A DNA stretch of 64,000 nt from Maribacter sedimenticola (GCF_900188415.1 NZ_FZNV01000006.1:1-64000), one strand, 5' to 3'. Positions 32,909 to 42,472 are shown, numbered from the stretch's first letter. Made by a program: numbers and translations. The notes: generated by a model not told the origin, from the letters alone.

Positions 32909-34138
32909 TCAATGAACCAGTTTCTTCTCCATAGCTGGAATATCAATTGTGTACCCGGTATCCTTGGATTTTTGAATTGCCTTAAAATAATCTATATACA
33001 TTTGGGTAATAGTTGACATAGGCAATGAACAGGCAGCCTTATAGTTTTGTCTTCCCAATTTTATTCTATAGGCATCATCCGTAATGATTTTTTCAATTGC
33101 CAATGCCAATGATGAAGTATTAAGGGCATCAAAAAACTCTCCTTGATATCCTTCTTCCTCTACCAATGTACTTAAGTCGCCAAGGTCAGGCAATGCCACA
33201 GCGTTACCATAACTACCCGCTTGGTGCAATACACCGGAGCTACCTGTAGTAGAGGTATAAGGAAAAACCGTGACCGCACTTTCCGCATAAATTTTTGGAA
33301 CGTCCTCTTCGGCCACATAACCGGTAAACCTAATTTTTGGAACATGACTATATTTTTCCTTTATCCCGTCTAAATATCCAGGAGTGTTTGGGCTATCCGT
33401 ACCTGCAATGACGATTTCAATATCAACATTGCTCCTAGATCTTATTTCTTCTACCGCCTCTATTAATATCTCCACTTTTTTATATGTTCCAAATTTTCCA
33501 AAAGCCATTACCTGTTTAGGACCGGCAGGAAGTTGATAACTAGGTTCTGGCGGAGTTTCAAAAGCACCATGGGGAATCAATGCAACATTTTTAACCTTGT
33601 ATTTCTCTTCTAAAATTGACACATATTTACTAATGGTTACCGCCAATATATCCGAAGCCAAAACAAAACGGGTCAATGAAGTACCAATAAAATTATATAT
33701 ACCCTGTAATACCTTGTTTTTGGTAAAACCGGCATTTTCCAAATCTACTTTTTCAAGAATATTATGCAATAGCGATATGGTAGGAATACCTTTCATTTTA
33801 CAAATAAAAGGCAGCATTAGTCCCATAGCGGCCGGTACCTTTTTATCCCCAAATTTTAAAAACTGAAGATTAAATAAAACAGCATCTGGCTTAGTTTGGG
33901 AAATAGCCTTACTAATATTGATTAAGTTTTTGTAGCTATTAAAATTCCAACATTCCTTTACCGTAATCTTACAACCTTGTTCTTCAAAATTTAAATCCTT
34001 AGGAGCATTTGTATGGTCGGTGATCAAGATAAGTTCCGTAACTTCTTCTTGAAGCCTGAAATGTTTTACTAAATAATACCCATACTCGGTCAGTGTTACT
34101 TTACTAGGAGGGTATGCGGTTACAATGGCTAATTTCAT
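32909..34138 (-). CDS. GT4-family glycosyltransferase
   Basis: A 409-residue cytosolic GT-B enzyme. The N-terminal half has the AIVTAYPPSK start; the C-terminal half carries the nucleotide-sugar site: AFGKFGTYKKVEILIEAVEE (about 220-239), IAGTDSPNTPGY, RFTGYVAEEDVPKIYAESAVTVFPYTS and SGVLHQAGSYGNAVALPD, with the second Glu of the usual EX7E replaced or displaced. It should add a sugar from a nucleotide donor to a lipid-linked chain. Last gene of the minus-strand set receiver-GT2, flippase, GT4. Confidence 0.88.
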   Translation of the reverse strand: MKLAIVTAYPPSKVTLTEYGYYLVKHFRLQEEVTELILITDHTNAPKDLNFEEQGCKITVKECWNFNSYKNLINISKAISQTKPDAVLFNLQFLKFGDKKVPAAMGLMLPFICKMKGIPTISLLHNILEKVDLENAGFTKNKVLQGIYNFIGTSLTRFVLASDILAVTISKYVSILEEKYKVKNVALIPHGAFETPPEPSYQLPAGPKQVMAFGKFGTYKKVEILIEAVEEIRSRSNVDIEIVIAGTDSPNTPGYLDGIKEKYSHVPKIRFTGYVAEEDVPKIYAESAVTVFPYTSTTGSSGVLHQAGSYGNAVALPDLGDLSTLVEEEGYQGEFFDALNTSSLALAIEKIITDDAYRIKLGRQNYKAACSLPMSTITQMYIDYFKAIQKSKDTGYTIDIPAMEKKLVH

Positions 34139-34165
34139 TTAATTAAATTTTAATATGTATAGTGG

Positions 34166-35446
34166 TTATAGCGTACGTGGACGTACATCCCTTAAATCAT
34201 TGTTATTTGAAGATGAAGAATTTTTTATAAGAAAAAATATGACCTGCGCTATTAACAGAATTACCATGGCAATTATCTGAACCTGAACTACAGTTTCTAG
34301 AGTATCATGATAAAGAGTTACCAAAACTACTTGTGAAAGCCCTAAAATTCCGGAAAGAATAACGGGGGCATATTGGTTTAAGGACAAAAAATAATAGGCA
34401 AAGATGTTACTAATGGCAAACAATGAAGTTGCCAAGGCATATTGCCAAAGTAAATGGGCTATACTAATATAGGCGTCACCGAACATTAAGGAAATAATCA
34501 GTTCCGGAAACCAATAACATGCAAGAACTATTGTGCTTGACAAAGCGCTAATGAAAAAGACATATTTAAATAATATGGGAGCAGTGGGTTCCCCATCTTT
34601 TTGTTTTTGGATTACTGTTGGCATTAATAACATGACAAACATCCATGCAACAAAATATACAACACGGCCAATCAAAGCCAAAGAAGAGTAAAGGCCGGCA
34701 TCCGTATCATTAAAATAATGTTTTACCAGAAGGATATCGCTATTGTTTATGATAATCTGGGTAAGCTCATAACCTGCGGTAAGGCCTATAAATATCCATA
34801 CCTCTTTCAAGTGCGCACTGCTTAAACGTTCTTTGGCAAATACCTGGATATTTTTAATATCAGAAGGAAATAGACCAAATATAAAAGATAGTGCTATACC
34901 CATAGCAATTAACAAACTTGACTCTAGGGGTAAAAGCAGCAATAGTAAAAATGTTAATATAAGTCTGCTCCACATTTCGGTTTGATAGGTTGCCGCAAGT
35001 TTACCAAAATGATGTTTGCCCTGAAACCTTCCTCTATTCACACTCATAAAAAAATATAAGGGAACGGACAGCGCAAAAATTTTGAACATCCCATGGTTTT
35101 CAGTTTGAAAAAGCACTTGCAATTGTTCGGAAAATAGATATATCACGGCTCCAGTGCATACCCCAAACATTAAAGCATATCTATACATTGTACTTTTAAA
35201 TACAGTCCATGTATTCCCAGAAAAAAGTACGGCAAATTTTGTCGTTGTCAATTGAAATGTCATCCCTACAAAGGATAAAACCAATAATAAGGTAACCAAC
35301 AATGCCGCATCTGCAAATGCTTCCGGTCCTAGAATACGGCCAAGTAATAAATTATATAGATAGTTACCGCCGTTTACAAGGATGGCACTACCCATAAATA
35401 AATGCTTGGAAGTAACTTTGTTCAATGCTACTTTTACGGTGGTCAT
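34166..35446 (-). CDS. Wzx/MATE-like polysaccharide flippase
   Basis: A 426-residue inner membrane protein with about 12 hydrophobic segments, of the MOP superfamily (polysaccharide biosynthesis protein). It begins with a helix holding SAILVNGGNYLYNLLLGRILGPEAFA, the conserved start of flippases, where gatekeeping residues lie. It should move a lipid-linked oligosaccharide or polysaccharide unit across the inner membrane. It sits 35 bases after the receiver-GT2 gene and 27 before the GT4 gene, all minus strand. No dedicated Wzy polymerase was recognised nearby. Confidence 0.85.
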   Translation of the reverse strand: MTTVKVALNKVTSKHLFMGSAILVNGGNYLYNLLLGRILGPEAFADAALLVTLLLVLSFVGMTFQLTTTKFAVLFSGNTWTVFKSTMYRYALMFGVCTGAVIYLFSEQLQVLFQTENHGMFKIFALSVPLYFFMSVNRGRFQGKHHFGKLAATYQTEMWSRLILTFLLLLLLPLESSLLIAMGIALSFIFGLFPSDIKNIQVFAKERLSSAHLKEVWIFIGLTAGYELTQIIINNSDILLVKHYFNDTDAGLYSSLALIGRVVYFVAWMFVMLLMPTVIQKQKDGEPTAPILFKYVFFISALSSTIVLACYWFPELIISLMFGDAYISIAHLLWQYALATSLFAISNIFAYYFLSLNQYAPVILSGILGLSQVVLVTLYHDTLETVVQVQIIAMVILLIAQVIFFLIKNSSSSNNNDLRDVRPRTL

Positions 35447-35481
35447 GAGTTCGTTCTTTTTAAATGCCCTATCAAGAAATA

Positions 35482-36618
35482 CTATCTATATACAAAGGCT
35501 ATTTTAGCAAGTTGACCAACTATTTTTACGGAATCTTTCATGGATAGTTTAGAGCCGTCTGCATGGATCCAACGTTTTAAAGGCTGCTCACATATAAGTT
35601 TTTTAGCTTCGGTCTTGCCATAATGCTTTCGCATTCTTATGAACATTTCTACATCGAATAACCATTTGGTAATAAATGGCTTATTAAAAAGTAAGGGCAC
35701 AACTGAGCGTTCCATCACTTTGGCCCCACATTGTGTATCATTAAAAGGCATTCTTAATATAGTCCTTATGATGAGGTTAATGGTTTTGCTTATGATTTTT
35801 CGTGCGGATTCCTTAGTAATATCGGCTCCCATTCTACTCATTCTTGACCCGCTGACAATCTTAAAATCAGATTGGTCCAACGTGCTTACCAAATCATCAA
35901 AATCCCTAAAATCCGTAGAGAGGTCCGCATCCAGAAAACCAATATAATCCAGCTGGGTATCTTTGGCCAAATGCAGCATGCCCTGTCTAACGGCCTCTGC
36001 CTTACCTCCATTTTTTTCACAGTTATATACACTTATATTATTCTCACTTCCATTTTGGAGCTCCTGAAGTACTGACAACGTATTATCCGTGCTACCATCG
36101 TTGACAAAACATAAATGATATCCTAAATTTTTATGCGCAAAATCCTTGAACTGCATACTAAGGAGTCGCTCTTCTTCATTATAACAAGGTATGACCACGC
36201 CCACACAATTTTTTTGCAAAATTCTTGAGGCATTTGAGGTTAGTGTTGTCACATTTTCAGGAGAACCAATAAGTCGTTTTATACGAGCGGCCATTTCATC
36301 TAGACTTACCGGTTTTTTCATATAATCATCAATGCCCAAAGTAAAACCGTCCATAATAATTTGTTCCTCAGTGTTACCGGACATTACTAATACAGGAATA
36401 TTTTTACTACTACCTATCTTTATATGTTTAACTACATCCAGACCAGACATATCTGGCATATTGATATCAACAAGTACCAAATCGGGCTTAAAAGAATTAA
36501 ACAACTCTATGCCTTTCTGGCCAGAATTAGCCGTCATTACTTGATAACCCAACTCTGTCAAACGTTTTTCAACAGATAAAAGAATAAGCTGTTGATCATC
36601 TATAGTTAAAATTTTCAT
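35482..36618 (-). CDS. Receiver domain fused to a DPM-type GT2 glycosyltransferase
   Basis: A 378-residue fusion. Residues 1-120 are a complete CheY-type receiver: D7/D8, phospho-acceptor D51 (LVDINMP), Ser switch in VLVMSG and the KKP lysine. Residues about 137-378 are a GT2 of the dolichyl-phosphate-mannose synthase type: VVIPCYNEEERLL, VNDGSTDNT, GFLDADLSTD with the DXD metal site, SRMSRMG, and FNDTQCGAKVM. It should make a polyprenyl-phosphate sugar, the donor type used by GT-C enzymes such as the 27028 product, under direct phosphorylation control. It has no effector DNA-binding domain. First gene of the minus-strand operon. Confidence 0.88.
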   Translation of the reverse strand: MKILTIDDQQLILLSVEKRLTELGYQVMTANSGQKGIELFNSFKPDLVLVDINMPDMSGLDVVKHIKIGSSKNIPVLVMSGNTEEQIIMDGFTLGIDDYMKKPVSLDEMAARIKRLIGSPENVTTLTSNASRILQKNCVGVVIPCYNEEERLLSMQFKDFAHKNLGYHLCFVNDGSTDNTLSVLQELQNGSENNISVYNCEKNGGKAEAVRQGMLHLAKDTQLDYIGFLDADLSTDFRDFDDLVSTLDQSDFKIVSGSRMSRMGADITKESARKIISKTINLIIRTILRMPFNDTQCGAKVMERSVVPLLFNKPFITKWLFDVEMFIRMRKHYGKTEAKKLICEQPLKRWIHADGSKLSMKDSVKIVGQLAKIAFVYR

Positions 36619-36709
36619 TTTTAAAATTTAGGTAAGATTTAACTTACATATAACGTTTTATTCTTATTATATTGTAAGATAATAGTGTTAATTATTTGAT
36701 GTAATTCAA

Positions 36710-36737
36710 ATATCAATACGATGCATAGCATTGATAT
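36710..36737. promoter_or_regulatory. 28-bp imperfect palindrome, candidate operator
   Basis: ATATCAATACGATG (36710-36723) and CATAGCATTGATAT (36724-36737) match as reverse complements at 12 of 14 positions. It overlaps GATATTTG on the minus strand (36707-36714), one mismatch from the -7 consensus, 92 bases before the receiver-GT2 ATG. A repressor site is inferred. Confidence 0.45.
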
Positions 36738-37093
36738 AGTTAAAATTCCTTGACGTCATTCATGATTGTTTGACATAAAAATTTGCGGGTAAAAAGTAGA
36801 TTGAATTTCAACATTAATTCTTATGATTTCATGTATTTAAAAAGGGAGCAGCTAACCACACTACTCCCTCTTCCACTGAACCTAACCAAAAATTTATAGT
36901 ATATATTTCACGAACAATACATTTAAAAAAATCTATTAGATTTTTTAAGTTCCCGTCAATTAAACCCGTACTCTTACAAAGTTCATTATTCATAATTAAT
37001 TACCGTTATGCCCTATTTTTGAACTATTTCCGGTACAAATATCTTTTTTTCAGTGGTTTAAAATAGCACCATATAGACCAATAGTCTTTAAGT

Positions 37094-37106
37094 GTAGTTG
37101 AACTAC
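37094..37106. promoter_or_regulatory. Short palindrome upstream of the TPR porin gene
   Basis: GTAGTTGAACTAC is a perfect palindrome with 6-bp arms, 112 bases before the ATG at 37218. Candidate regulator site only. Confidence 0.3.
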
Positions 37107-37217
37107 AACTATCATACTTCCAAATAATTACAGACTCATACTACCTTTATAAAATATATAAAACTAATAAAACGCAAAAATTTCCGTTAGGTATTTGTGG
37201 TAATAATCTTACATTAA

Positions 37218-39281
37218 ATGTTGCAAAAAATTATATTCCTTTTTATGCTTACTACCATGGTTTTAAGCGCTCAATCCAAAATGGATCCAGGTTTTACTAT
37301 GTTAGAAAAAGGAAATTTTCAAGAAGCAGAAGAGTTCTTTGAAGCGTATCTTAAAACAGACCCCGAAAATAAAACGGCACGACTTTGCTATGGAAGAGCG
37401 GTAGGATTGAGTGGTGAACCAGAAAAAGCAACCACTCTGTTCGCTAATTTATTATTGGACTATCCTGAAGATTTTGAGATTCAAATCAACTATAACGAAT
37501 CTTTCCTATGGGCCAAAGAATATAAGCGAGCAAAGCCATTATATATAGACTTGGTCAATAAAAACCCCGATCAGTTTGGCGCCGTTTTAGGACTTGCCAA
37601 TACCTTAAGCAATCTTAAAGAATATAAAAATGCTTTGCAATGGGTAGAAAAAGCATTATTGATTCAACCTAACAACTTAAGTGCACAAACTTCCAGAAAA
37701 TATATAAAATTAGGGTATGCCAATCAGTTCGTAAATGACCAATTGTATCAAAAAGCAGAAGAGTTACTAAAAGAAATTTTTATTGATTTTCCACAAGATA
37801 AGGATGCCCTATTGAATTTGGCCAACCTTTACTTGATAACTAAACAGGTAGATAAAGCTAAGGCCACCTATAAACAACTAGCCGTAACGCCAAAAGATTC
37901 TATAAATTCCCTTAACGGAATAGCCTTGGCAGCGCATATAGATGAGAATGACAAAGAAGCTCTTAAAATTTCATCGTCCGCTATAGCCAAAGTCCTTCAT
38001 ATTAACGATGAGGAATTAAAAGAACGTACGTATGATCGTTATGTACAAGCACTTATATGGAACCGAAAATTTATTAGTGCGAAAAAACAAATTGACAGTT
38101 TGGAAAATACCATGCCAAACCGTAATTGGATCTACGCATTAAAGGCCACGCTGGGTCTTTATACCGGCAATTCCAAATACAGTGTAGAGAACTATAACAA
38201 AATATTGACCAACGACAGTACTTCCTTTGATGGAAATTTAGGAATGGCTAATGCATTATTTGCGGAAGAGCGTATACTACCGGCCTATCATATGGCAAAC
38301 CAAACCCTTACATATTATAAAAACCAAAAGGATGCAAAAGATTTTATTGAAAAACTAAATTTAATGCACACCCCCACCATAGAAGAACATGCGGCCTATA
38401 CATTTGATAATGGTAAGAATGTGGCCTATTTTACCAACACTACCGTTGAGGTACCTTTTTCTACCAAGTTTAGGACTACCCTGTCCTATTTTTATAGAAC
38501 AACTGAAAATACGGTTACTAATAATCAAGCTAAATCTCATGTAGTGTTGGCAGGACTACACTATAAATTATTGCCCAAAACCTTATTAAAGACAATCATA
38601 GGGTTCAACAATTCTAGGTTTATGGAAGATTCCTACACCCAACCGGTAATAGATATAAAACTAATGTTACGACCATTAAAACTTCAAAACTTAAATTTGG
38701 GATATCAACGTGAAGTACAGAACTTTAATGCAGACCTTATAGAACGGGAAATTGTTCAGCATCATTATGGGTTAAACTATAATTTGGGCACGAACATTAA
38801 TTTAGGATGGTATACCCAATTAATGCATACCCAACAAAGTGATACGAACACGCGAAATTTACTCTTCACCTCACTATATTATACTGTACTGCAAAAGCCG
38901 GCATTAAAAATGGGAATTAATTATCAATATATCACTTTTAAGAATCAACTACCAACCATCTATTTTAGTCCGGAAAAATATAGGGCTATAGAACTCTTTG
39001 GCGATATTAGAGGAACGTTCAGTGATAAGACAACCTATATGGCAAGTGCGGCAACAGGAATACAAAGGGTAGAATCTGACCCAAATACTACCATTTTTAG
39101 AGCGGAAACCTCCATTCAACATCAATTCTCAAAAAGATTCAGTCTAAATATATATGGTAAGTACAGTAATATAGCGTCTGCCACTGCTGCTGGTTTTGAA
39201 TTTACGGAGATTGGGTTGAAGGCAAAATGGCTCTTTTTAGGCAAACCACTATTTTTTAAATCCCTTAAACTGCAAAATTGA
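37218..39281 (+). CDS. TPR-containing outer membrane beta-barrel, YaiO/PgaA-like
   Basis: A 687-residue exported protein. A signal peptide (MLQKIIFLFMLTTMVLSAQ) precedes about ten TPR-like helical pairs (residues 20-390, for example FQEAEEFFEAYLKTDPENK, PEKATTLFANLLLDYPEDF), then a C-terminal barrel of about 290 residues with alternating strands (TKFRTTLSYFYRT, LNLGYQREVQNFN, NLGWYTQLMHTQ). This is the layout of the exopolysaccharide exit porin PgaA and the YaiO family, so it probably passes the polysaccharide across the outer membrane. It stands between the glycosyltransferase operon and the kinase gene. Confidence 0.82.
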   Translation: MLQKIIFLFMLTTMVLSAQSKMDPGFTMLEKGNFQEAEEFFEAYLKTDPENKTARLCYGRAVGLSGEPEKATTLFANLLLDYPEDFEIQINYNESFLWAKEYKRAKPLYIDLVNKNPDQFGAVLGLANTLSNLKEYKNALQWVEKALLIQPNNLSAQTSRKYIKLGYANQFVNDQLYQKAEELLKEIFIDFPQDKDALLNLANLYLITKQVDKAKATYKQLAVTPKDSINSLNGIALAAHIDENDKEALKISSSAIAKVLHINDEELKERTYDRYVQALIWNRKFISAKKQIDSLENTMPNRNWIYALKATLGLYTGNSKYSVENYNKILTNDSTSFDGNLGMANALFAEERILPAYHMANQTLTYYKNQKDAKDFIEKLNLMHTPTIEEHAAYTFDNGKNVAYFTNTTVEVPFSTKFRTTLSYFYRTTENTVTNNQAKSHVVLAGLHYKLLPKTLLKTIIGFNNSRFMEDSYTQPVIDIKLMLRPLKLQNLNLGYQREVQNFNADLIEREIVQHHYGLNYNLGTNINLGWYTQLMHTQQSDTNTRNLLFTSLYYTVLQKPALKMGINYQYITFKNQLPTIYFSPEKYRAIELFGDIRGTFSDKTTYMASAATGIQRVESDPNTTIFRAETSIQHQFSKRFSLNIYGKYSNIASATAAGFEFTEIGLKAKWLFLGKPLFFKSLKLQN

Positions 39282-39290
39282 TTGTTAGGA

Positions 39291-39450
39291 AATTATCACG
39301 TGTAAGTAAATAGATTTTATATACCTGAAAATTAATATATCCTGATAATTATTAAGCAATGATATTGCCTTGAGTGTTTATTTTACGCTTATAATTCACA
39401 TCTTATTAAGTCAAAAAATAAACTTATAAAAATTATCATTTGTAAGAAAT
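39291..39450. repeat. Direct repeats upstream of the kinase gene
   Basis: AATTATCACGTGTAAGTAAA (39291-39310) and AATTATCATTTGTAAGAAAT (39431-39450) agree at 16 of 20 positions with a period of exactly 140 bases. They frame the non-coding region before the kinase at 39532. They could be two operator copies or a duplication remnant. Confidence 0.4.
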
Positions 39451-39531
39451 TTAGTTACTTTAGCGTAAGTAATAATTGTCCCCCAAAACAATATAGAGTG
39501 CCTATGAAAATGAAACTCTAAACGATCATCT

Positions 39532-41319
39532 ATGTGGACAAGAGTTTTAAAAATGTTGGTTAGCCTATATCTTCCTTTATTTGCGCTAACATTATTCTTA
39601 TATTTTTTTCAGAAAGATAGGCAAATCAACCAACTGGCCGTTTATCAAAATAAGGCAACTACTTTTAAGAAAAATACTTTCATGGAAGATAGTTATACTT
39701 TCTTACGTGATACCCATTATTGGTCTACCTTAAACTATCCCAACGATTTTGACCCCATGAACAAGCATAAAGAACTTATGCTACCTTTTATAAACCTTAT
39801 CAAGAAAATTACGGATTATGATCAATTTAGATTCATTGATCTCAATGGACAGGAAATTTTTAGGGCGGTACGTTATAGTCAGGATTCATTGATAATAGGA
39901 CAATTACAAAACAAAAAGGAACGTGATTATGTGCAATCCGGACTCAACTTAAAAAAAGACCAACTTTATATATCACAAATTAACCTGAACAGGGAAAACG
40001 GGGTTATAGAAGAACCTAAAAAGGCCGTAGTGAGAACTGTAGCTCCAATATTTACTTCAAACAATCAGAAAATAGGTCTTGTAGTCATCAACTTTAAGGT
40101 AAAGAGAATTCTTGACCAACTTAAATCCAAAATTGTCAATACTAATATTTTTTTATTGGACAAGGAAAATAATGTTATTAGTGCTAGCAGTTTACCGGAA
40201 GATTTACCATATGAATCTAAAAACTTCACCCAAGATTATAAAGATATTTTAGGAACGACCTTTTTTCCGCATGAAACAGATACCACATACATAGCTAATG
40301 ATCATATTTGGACTCAATTAAATATTGCCTTAAACCATACCAAAATACCTTATGGGGCAAGCCAAAACGATACCATTGAAGTTATTTCCCCAACTAATTT
40401 AGTGTTGGCCCAAGAAACACCGCCAAGTGTTATAAAAAGTTATCTACAGCCAGTTTATGAAAGCCTACTGACCTTTAATTTTATCTCCGTATTGGTCCTT
40501 TTGGGTTTTTCATATGTATATCAAAAAAACAGGGTGCAAAAAGAACAATTTTACCTTGAGCTAAAAGAAAAGAACAAAATGTTGTTAAAGAGTAAAGATC
40601 AATTACAGGAAAAAAATGTAATGGTCACGGAAATGAACAACAGCCTGGAAATACGTAACAAGCAATTGAGCGATTTCAATTATTTAATATCCCATAACCT
40701 AAGGGCACCGGTAACCAGCATGTCCCTAATCGTTGAAATGATCAACAAGGAAAAAAACCCAGAAACACTAGACCTACTATTGCCCAAGCTTGATCAAGTT
40801 GCTAAAAGCATAACCAATCTTACGCAGGATATCAATGAATATGTATCTATTTTAGATAATAAAGAGATTAAGCTAACCGAAATTAATGTACCTGAGTTAA
40901 TACATAAGGTTAAACATGAATTTACCGAAACACTTTTGGACAATGGGGAATTTGAGGTCAAACAAAATTTTGAGGCTTGGGAACAATTAACCTATTCAAA
41001 ATTTTATTTACAAAGCATTCTCCACAACTTTATATCAAATGGCATTAAATATCGGAGGAAAAATGTATCCTCTTATATCATGTTTAGATCTGCAATGGAA
41101 AACAATAAAAAAGTACTTTATGTTGAAGATAATGGCATAGGGTTAAATTTGGATCAACATGGTGAAAATGTTTTTAAACTGTATAAAAGATTTCATAGAA
41201 ATGTGTCCGGCAAGGGAATGGGGCTATTTTTGGTAAAATCTCAATTAGAAGCCCTTAACGCCACTATAGAAATTGAAAGTGAGGTAGGAATAGGAACAAT
41301 ATTTAAATTAATATTTTAA
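39532..41319 (+). CDS. Membrane sensor histidine kinase
   Basis: A 595-residue kinase with an N-terminal membrane helix (about 7-25), an external sensing region of about 290 residues that reads like a Cache-type domain (FRFIDLNGQEIFRAVR, APIFTSNNQKIGLVVINFKV, IFLLDKENNVISAS), a second helix (about 315-335), a coiled coil, then the catalytic core: H-box NYLISHNLRAPV, N-box LHNFISNGIKYRR, G1 VEDNGIGLNLD and G2 GKGMGLFLVKSQLE. No HAMP is evident. It is followed after two bases by a single-domain receiver, its likely partner. Its position beside the porin suggests control of the polysaccharide locus. Confidence 0.9.
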   Translation: MWTRVLKMLVSLYLPLFALTLFLYFFQKDRQINQLAVYQNKATTFKKNTFMEDSYTFLRDTHYWSTLNYPNDFDPMNKHKELMLPFINLIKKITDYDQFRFIDLNGQEIFRAVRYSQDSLIIGQLQNKKERDYVQSGLNLKKDQLYISQINLNRENGVIEEPKKAVVRTVAPIFTSNNQKIGLVVINFKVKRILDQLKSKIVNTNIFLLDKENNVISASSLPEDLPYESKNFTQDYKDILGTTFFPHETDTTYIANDHIWTQLNIALNHTKIPYGASQNDTIEVISPTNLVLAQETPPSVIKSYLQPVYESLLTFNFISVLVLLGFSYVYQKNRVQKEQFYLELKEKNKMLLKSKDQLQEKNVMVTEMNNSLEIRNKQLSDFNYLISHNLRAPVTSMSLIVEMINKEKNPETLDLLLPKLDQVAKSITNLTQDINEYVSILDNKEIKLTEINVPELIHKVKHEFTETLLDNGEFEVKQNFEAWEQLTYSKFYLQSILHNFISNGIKYRRKNVSSYIMFRSAMENNKKVLYVEDNGIGLNLDQHGENVFKLYKRFHRNVSGKGMGLFLVKSQLEALNATIEIESEVGIGTIFKLIF

Positions 41320-41321
41320 GC

Positions 41322-41735
41322 ATGCATACAAAGTCCAATATTTTACTTGTTGATGATGATGAACTCTATCTGTTTTTAATGGAAAGAACAATTCATCAAA
41401 TATCAAATACCTTAAAAGTAGGCAGCTTTACCGATGGAGAGCGTGCTATTGAATACATTACACAATGTACGAATGAAAAAACTCCTTTACCGGAAGTTAT
41501 TTTTTTGGATATTAATATGCCTTTCTTGGATGGATGGGGCTTTTTGGCGGAGTTTAAAAAATTAAAACCACAAATTTCCAATAAGGTCAATATTTACATG
41601 GTAAGCTCTTCTATGCGTGAATTTGATAAAAAAAGGGCCGCCAATTTGGAGGAACTTACCGGTTATGTTATAAAGCCGGTTGATAAAGGTCAATTAATAG
41701 AAATTTTCAAGACAATATATCAAGAAAATTGGTAG
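41322..41735 (+). CDS. Single-domain response regulator
   Basis: A 137-residue CheY-like receiver with an acidic triad start ILLVDDDE, phospho-acceptor in FLDINMP (about D62), a Ser switch in YMVSSS and the lysine of YVIKPV. No output domain, so it should act by protein contact or pass phosphate on. It starts two bases after the kinase stop and is surely cotranscribed. Possible partners are the Hpt protein and the receiver-GT2 fusions nearby. Confidence 0.92.
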   Translation: MHTKSNILLVDDDELYLFLMERTIHQISNTLKVGSFTDGERAIEYITQCTNEKTPLPEVIFLDINMPFLDGWGFLAEFKKLKPQISNKVNIYMVSSSMREFDKKRAANLEELTGYVIKPVDKGQLIEIFKTIYQENW

Positions 41736-41761
41736 ACCAGCCTAGTACACGCAAATCTATA

Positions 41762-42472
41762 TTACAAAAGGTTTAACCTTCTCATTAATTCCGGTCTATT
41801 GGACCTACTAATGGGAACCACGTTTTTTGCGATCAAAACACTGTTATCCTCAATATCTATAATCTTTGTAAAATTAATTATGTAAGATCTATGAATCTGT
41901 AAGAACAATTTTTCAGGAAGTTTCTCCTTAATTTTCTTTAAAGTAGTATGTACCCTGTACTCTTCTTTTTCGGTCTTGACATCAATATAATCACCTTTGG
42001 CCTCAATAACCAATATTTCACTGAGCTTAAGCTTTATTAACCTCCTATCTATATTAATATAAAGATCTTCTCCCTCAATGGCATCGGGTTGTGTTGTTTT
42101 TTGGGATTTAGAAGGTTGAGAACCAATACTTTCTATTTTATTGATGCATTTATCAAAGCGTTCCTGGGTGATGGGCTTAACCAAATAATCAACTATACAT
42201 TCATATTCATAAGCCTCAATAGCAAAATTGGTATCTGATGTCGTAAGTACAATATGTGGGGGGTCTTTTAAGGTCTGTACAAAATCAACACCGCTAAAGC
42301 CGGGCATATGAATATCTAAAAAGATAACATCTATTCGTTGTTGATTTAAAAATTTAATTGCCGAAATAGCATTATCAAACTCCTCGATTACATCCAAATC
42401 AGGTATTTTAGAGCATAATTGTTTTACAATGGCCCTAGCCGTTGCCTCATCGTCAATTATTATACAATTCAT
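41762..42472 (-). CDS. LytTR-family response regulator
   Basis: A 236-residue transcription factor: receiver (1-118) with CIIIDDEATA, acceptor in FLDIHMPGFSG (about D54) and VKPI lysine, then a LytTR DNA-binding domain (about 135-236, LYINIDRRLIKLKLSEILVIEAKGDYID, HRSYIINFTKI). LytTR proteins bind pairs of direct repeats about 21 bases apart. It abuts the Hpt gene (TAAATG), the last gene of the H-NOX operon, and is the obvious transcriptional output. Candidate targets are the motifs at 26928 and 48435. Confidence 0.93.
   Translation of the reverse strand: MNCIIIDDEATARAIVKQLCSKIPDLDVIEEFDNAISAIKFLNQQRIDVIFLDIHMPGFSGVDFVQTLKDPPHIVLTTSDTNFAIEAYEYECIVDYLVKPITQERFDKCINKIESIGSQPSKSQKTTQPDAIEGEDLYINIDRRLIKLKLSEILVIEAKGDYIDVKTEKEEYRVHTTLKKIKEKLPEKLFLQIHRSYIINFTKIIDIEDNSVLIAKNVVPISRSNRPELMRRLNLL

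Larger units (their letters stand above)
36619..37217. other. Divergent intergenic region of the polysaccharide locus
   Basis: About 600 bases with no coding frame. It holds a 28-bp imperfect palindrome (36710-36737) overlapping a minus-strand -7-like box, a weak hairpin at 36925-36946, and a 13-bp palindrome (37094-37106) upstream of the TPR porin gene. The length is unusual for this window and suggests long leaders or several regulator sites. Confidence 0.5.

Noticed and set aside
36745-36775. Third copy of the ACTGTAGNNGAATG motif near GTCATTCATG
   Set aside because: Only the GAATG/GTCATTC part matches; the first block and the 21-base partner are missing.
36844-36870. Possible terminator hairpin GGGAG...CTCCC upstream of the TPR porin gene
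   Set aside because: A five-base stem with a 15-base loop and no T-tract; not convincing.
36925-36946. A/T-only inverted repeat AAAAAAATCTA / TAGATTTTTT
   Set aside because: Low-complexity AT pairing is expected by chance in this base composition; kept only as a note in the region entry.
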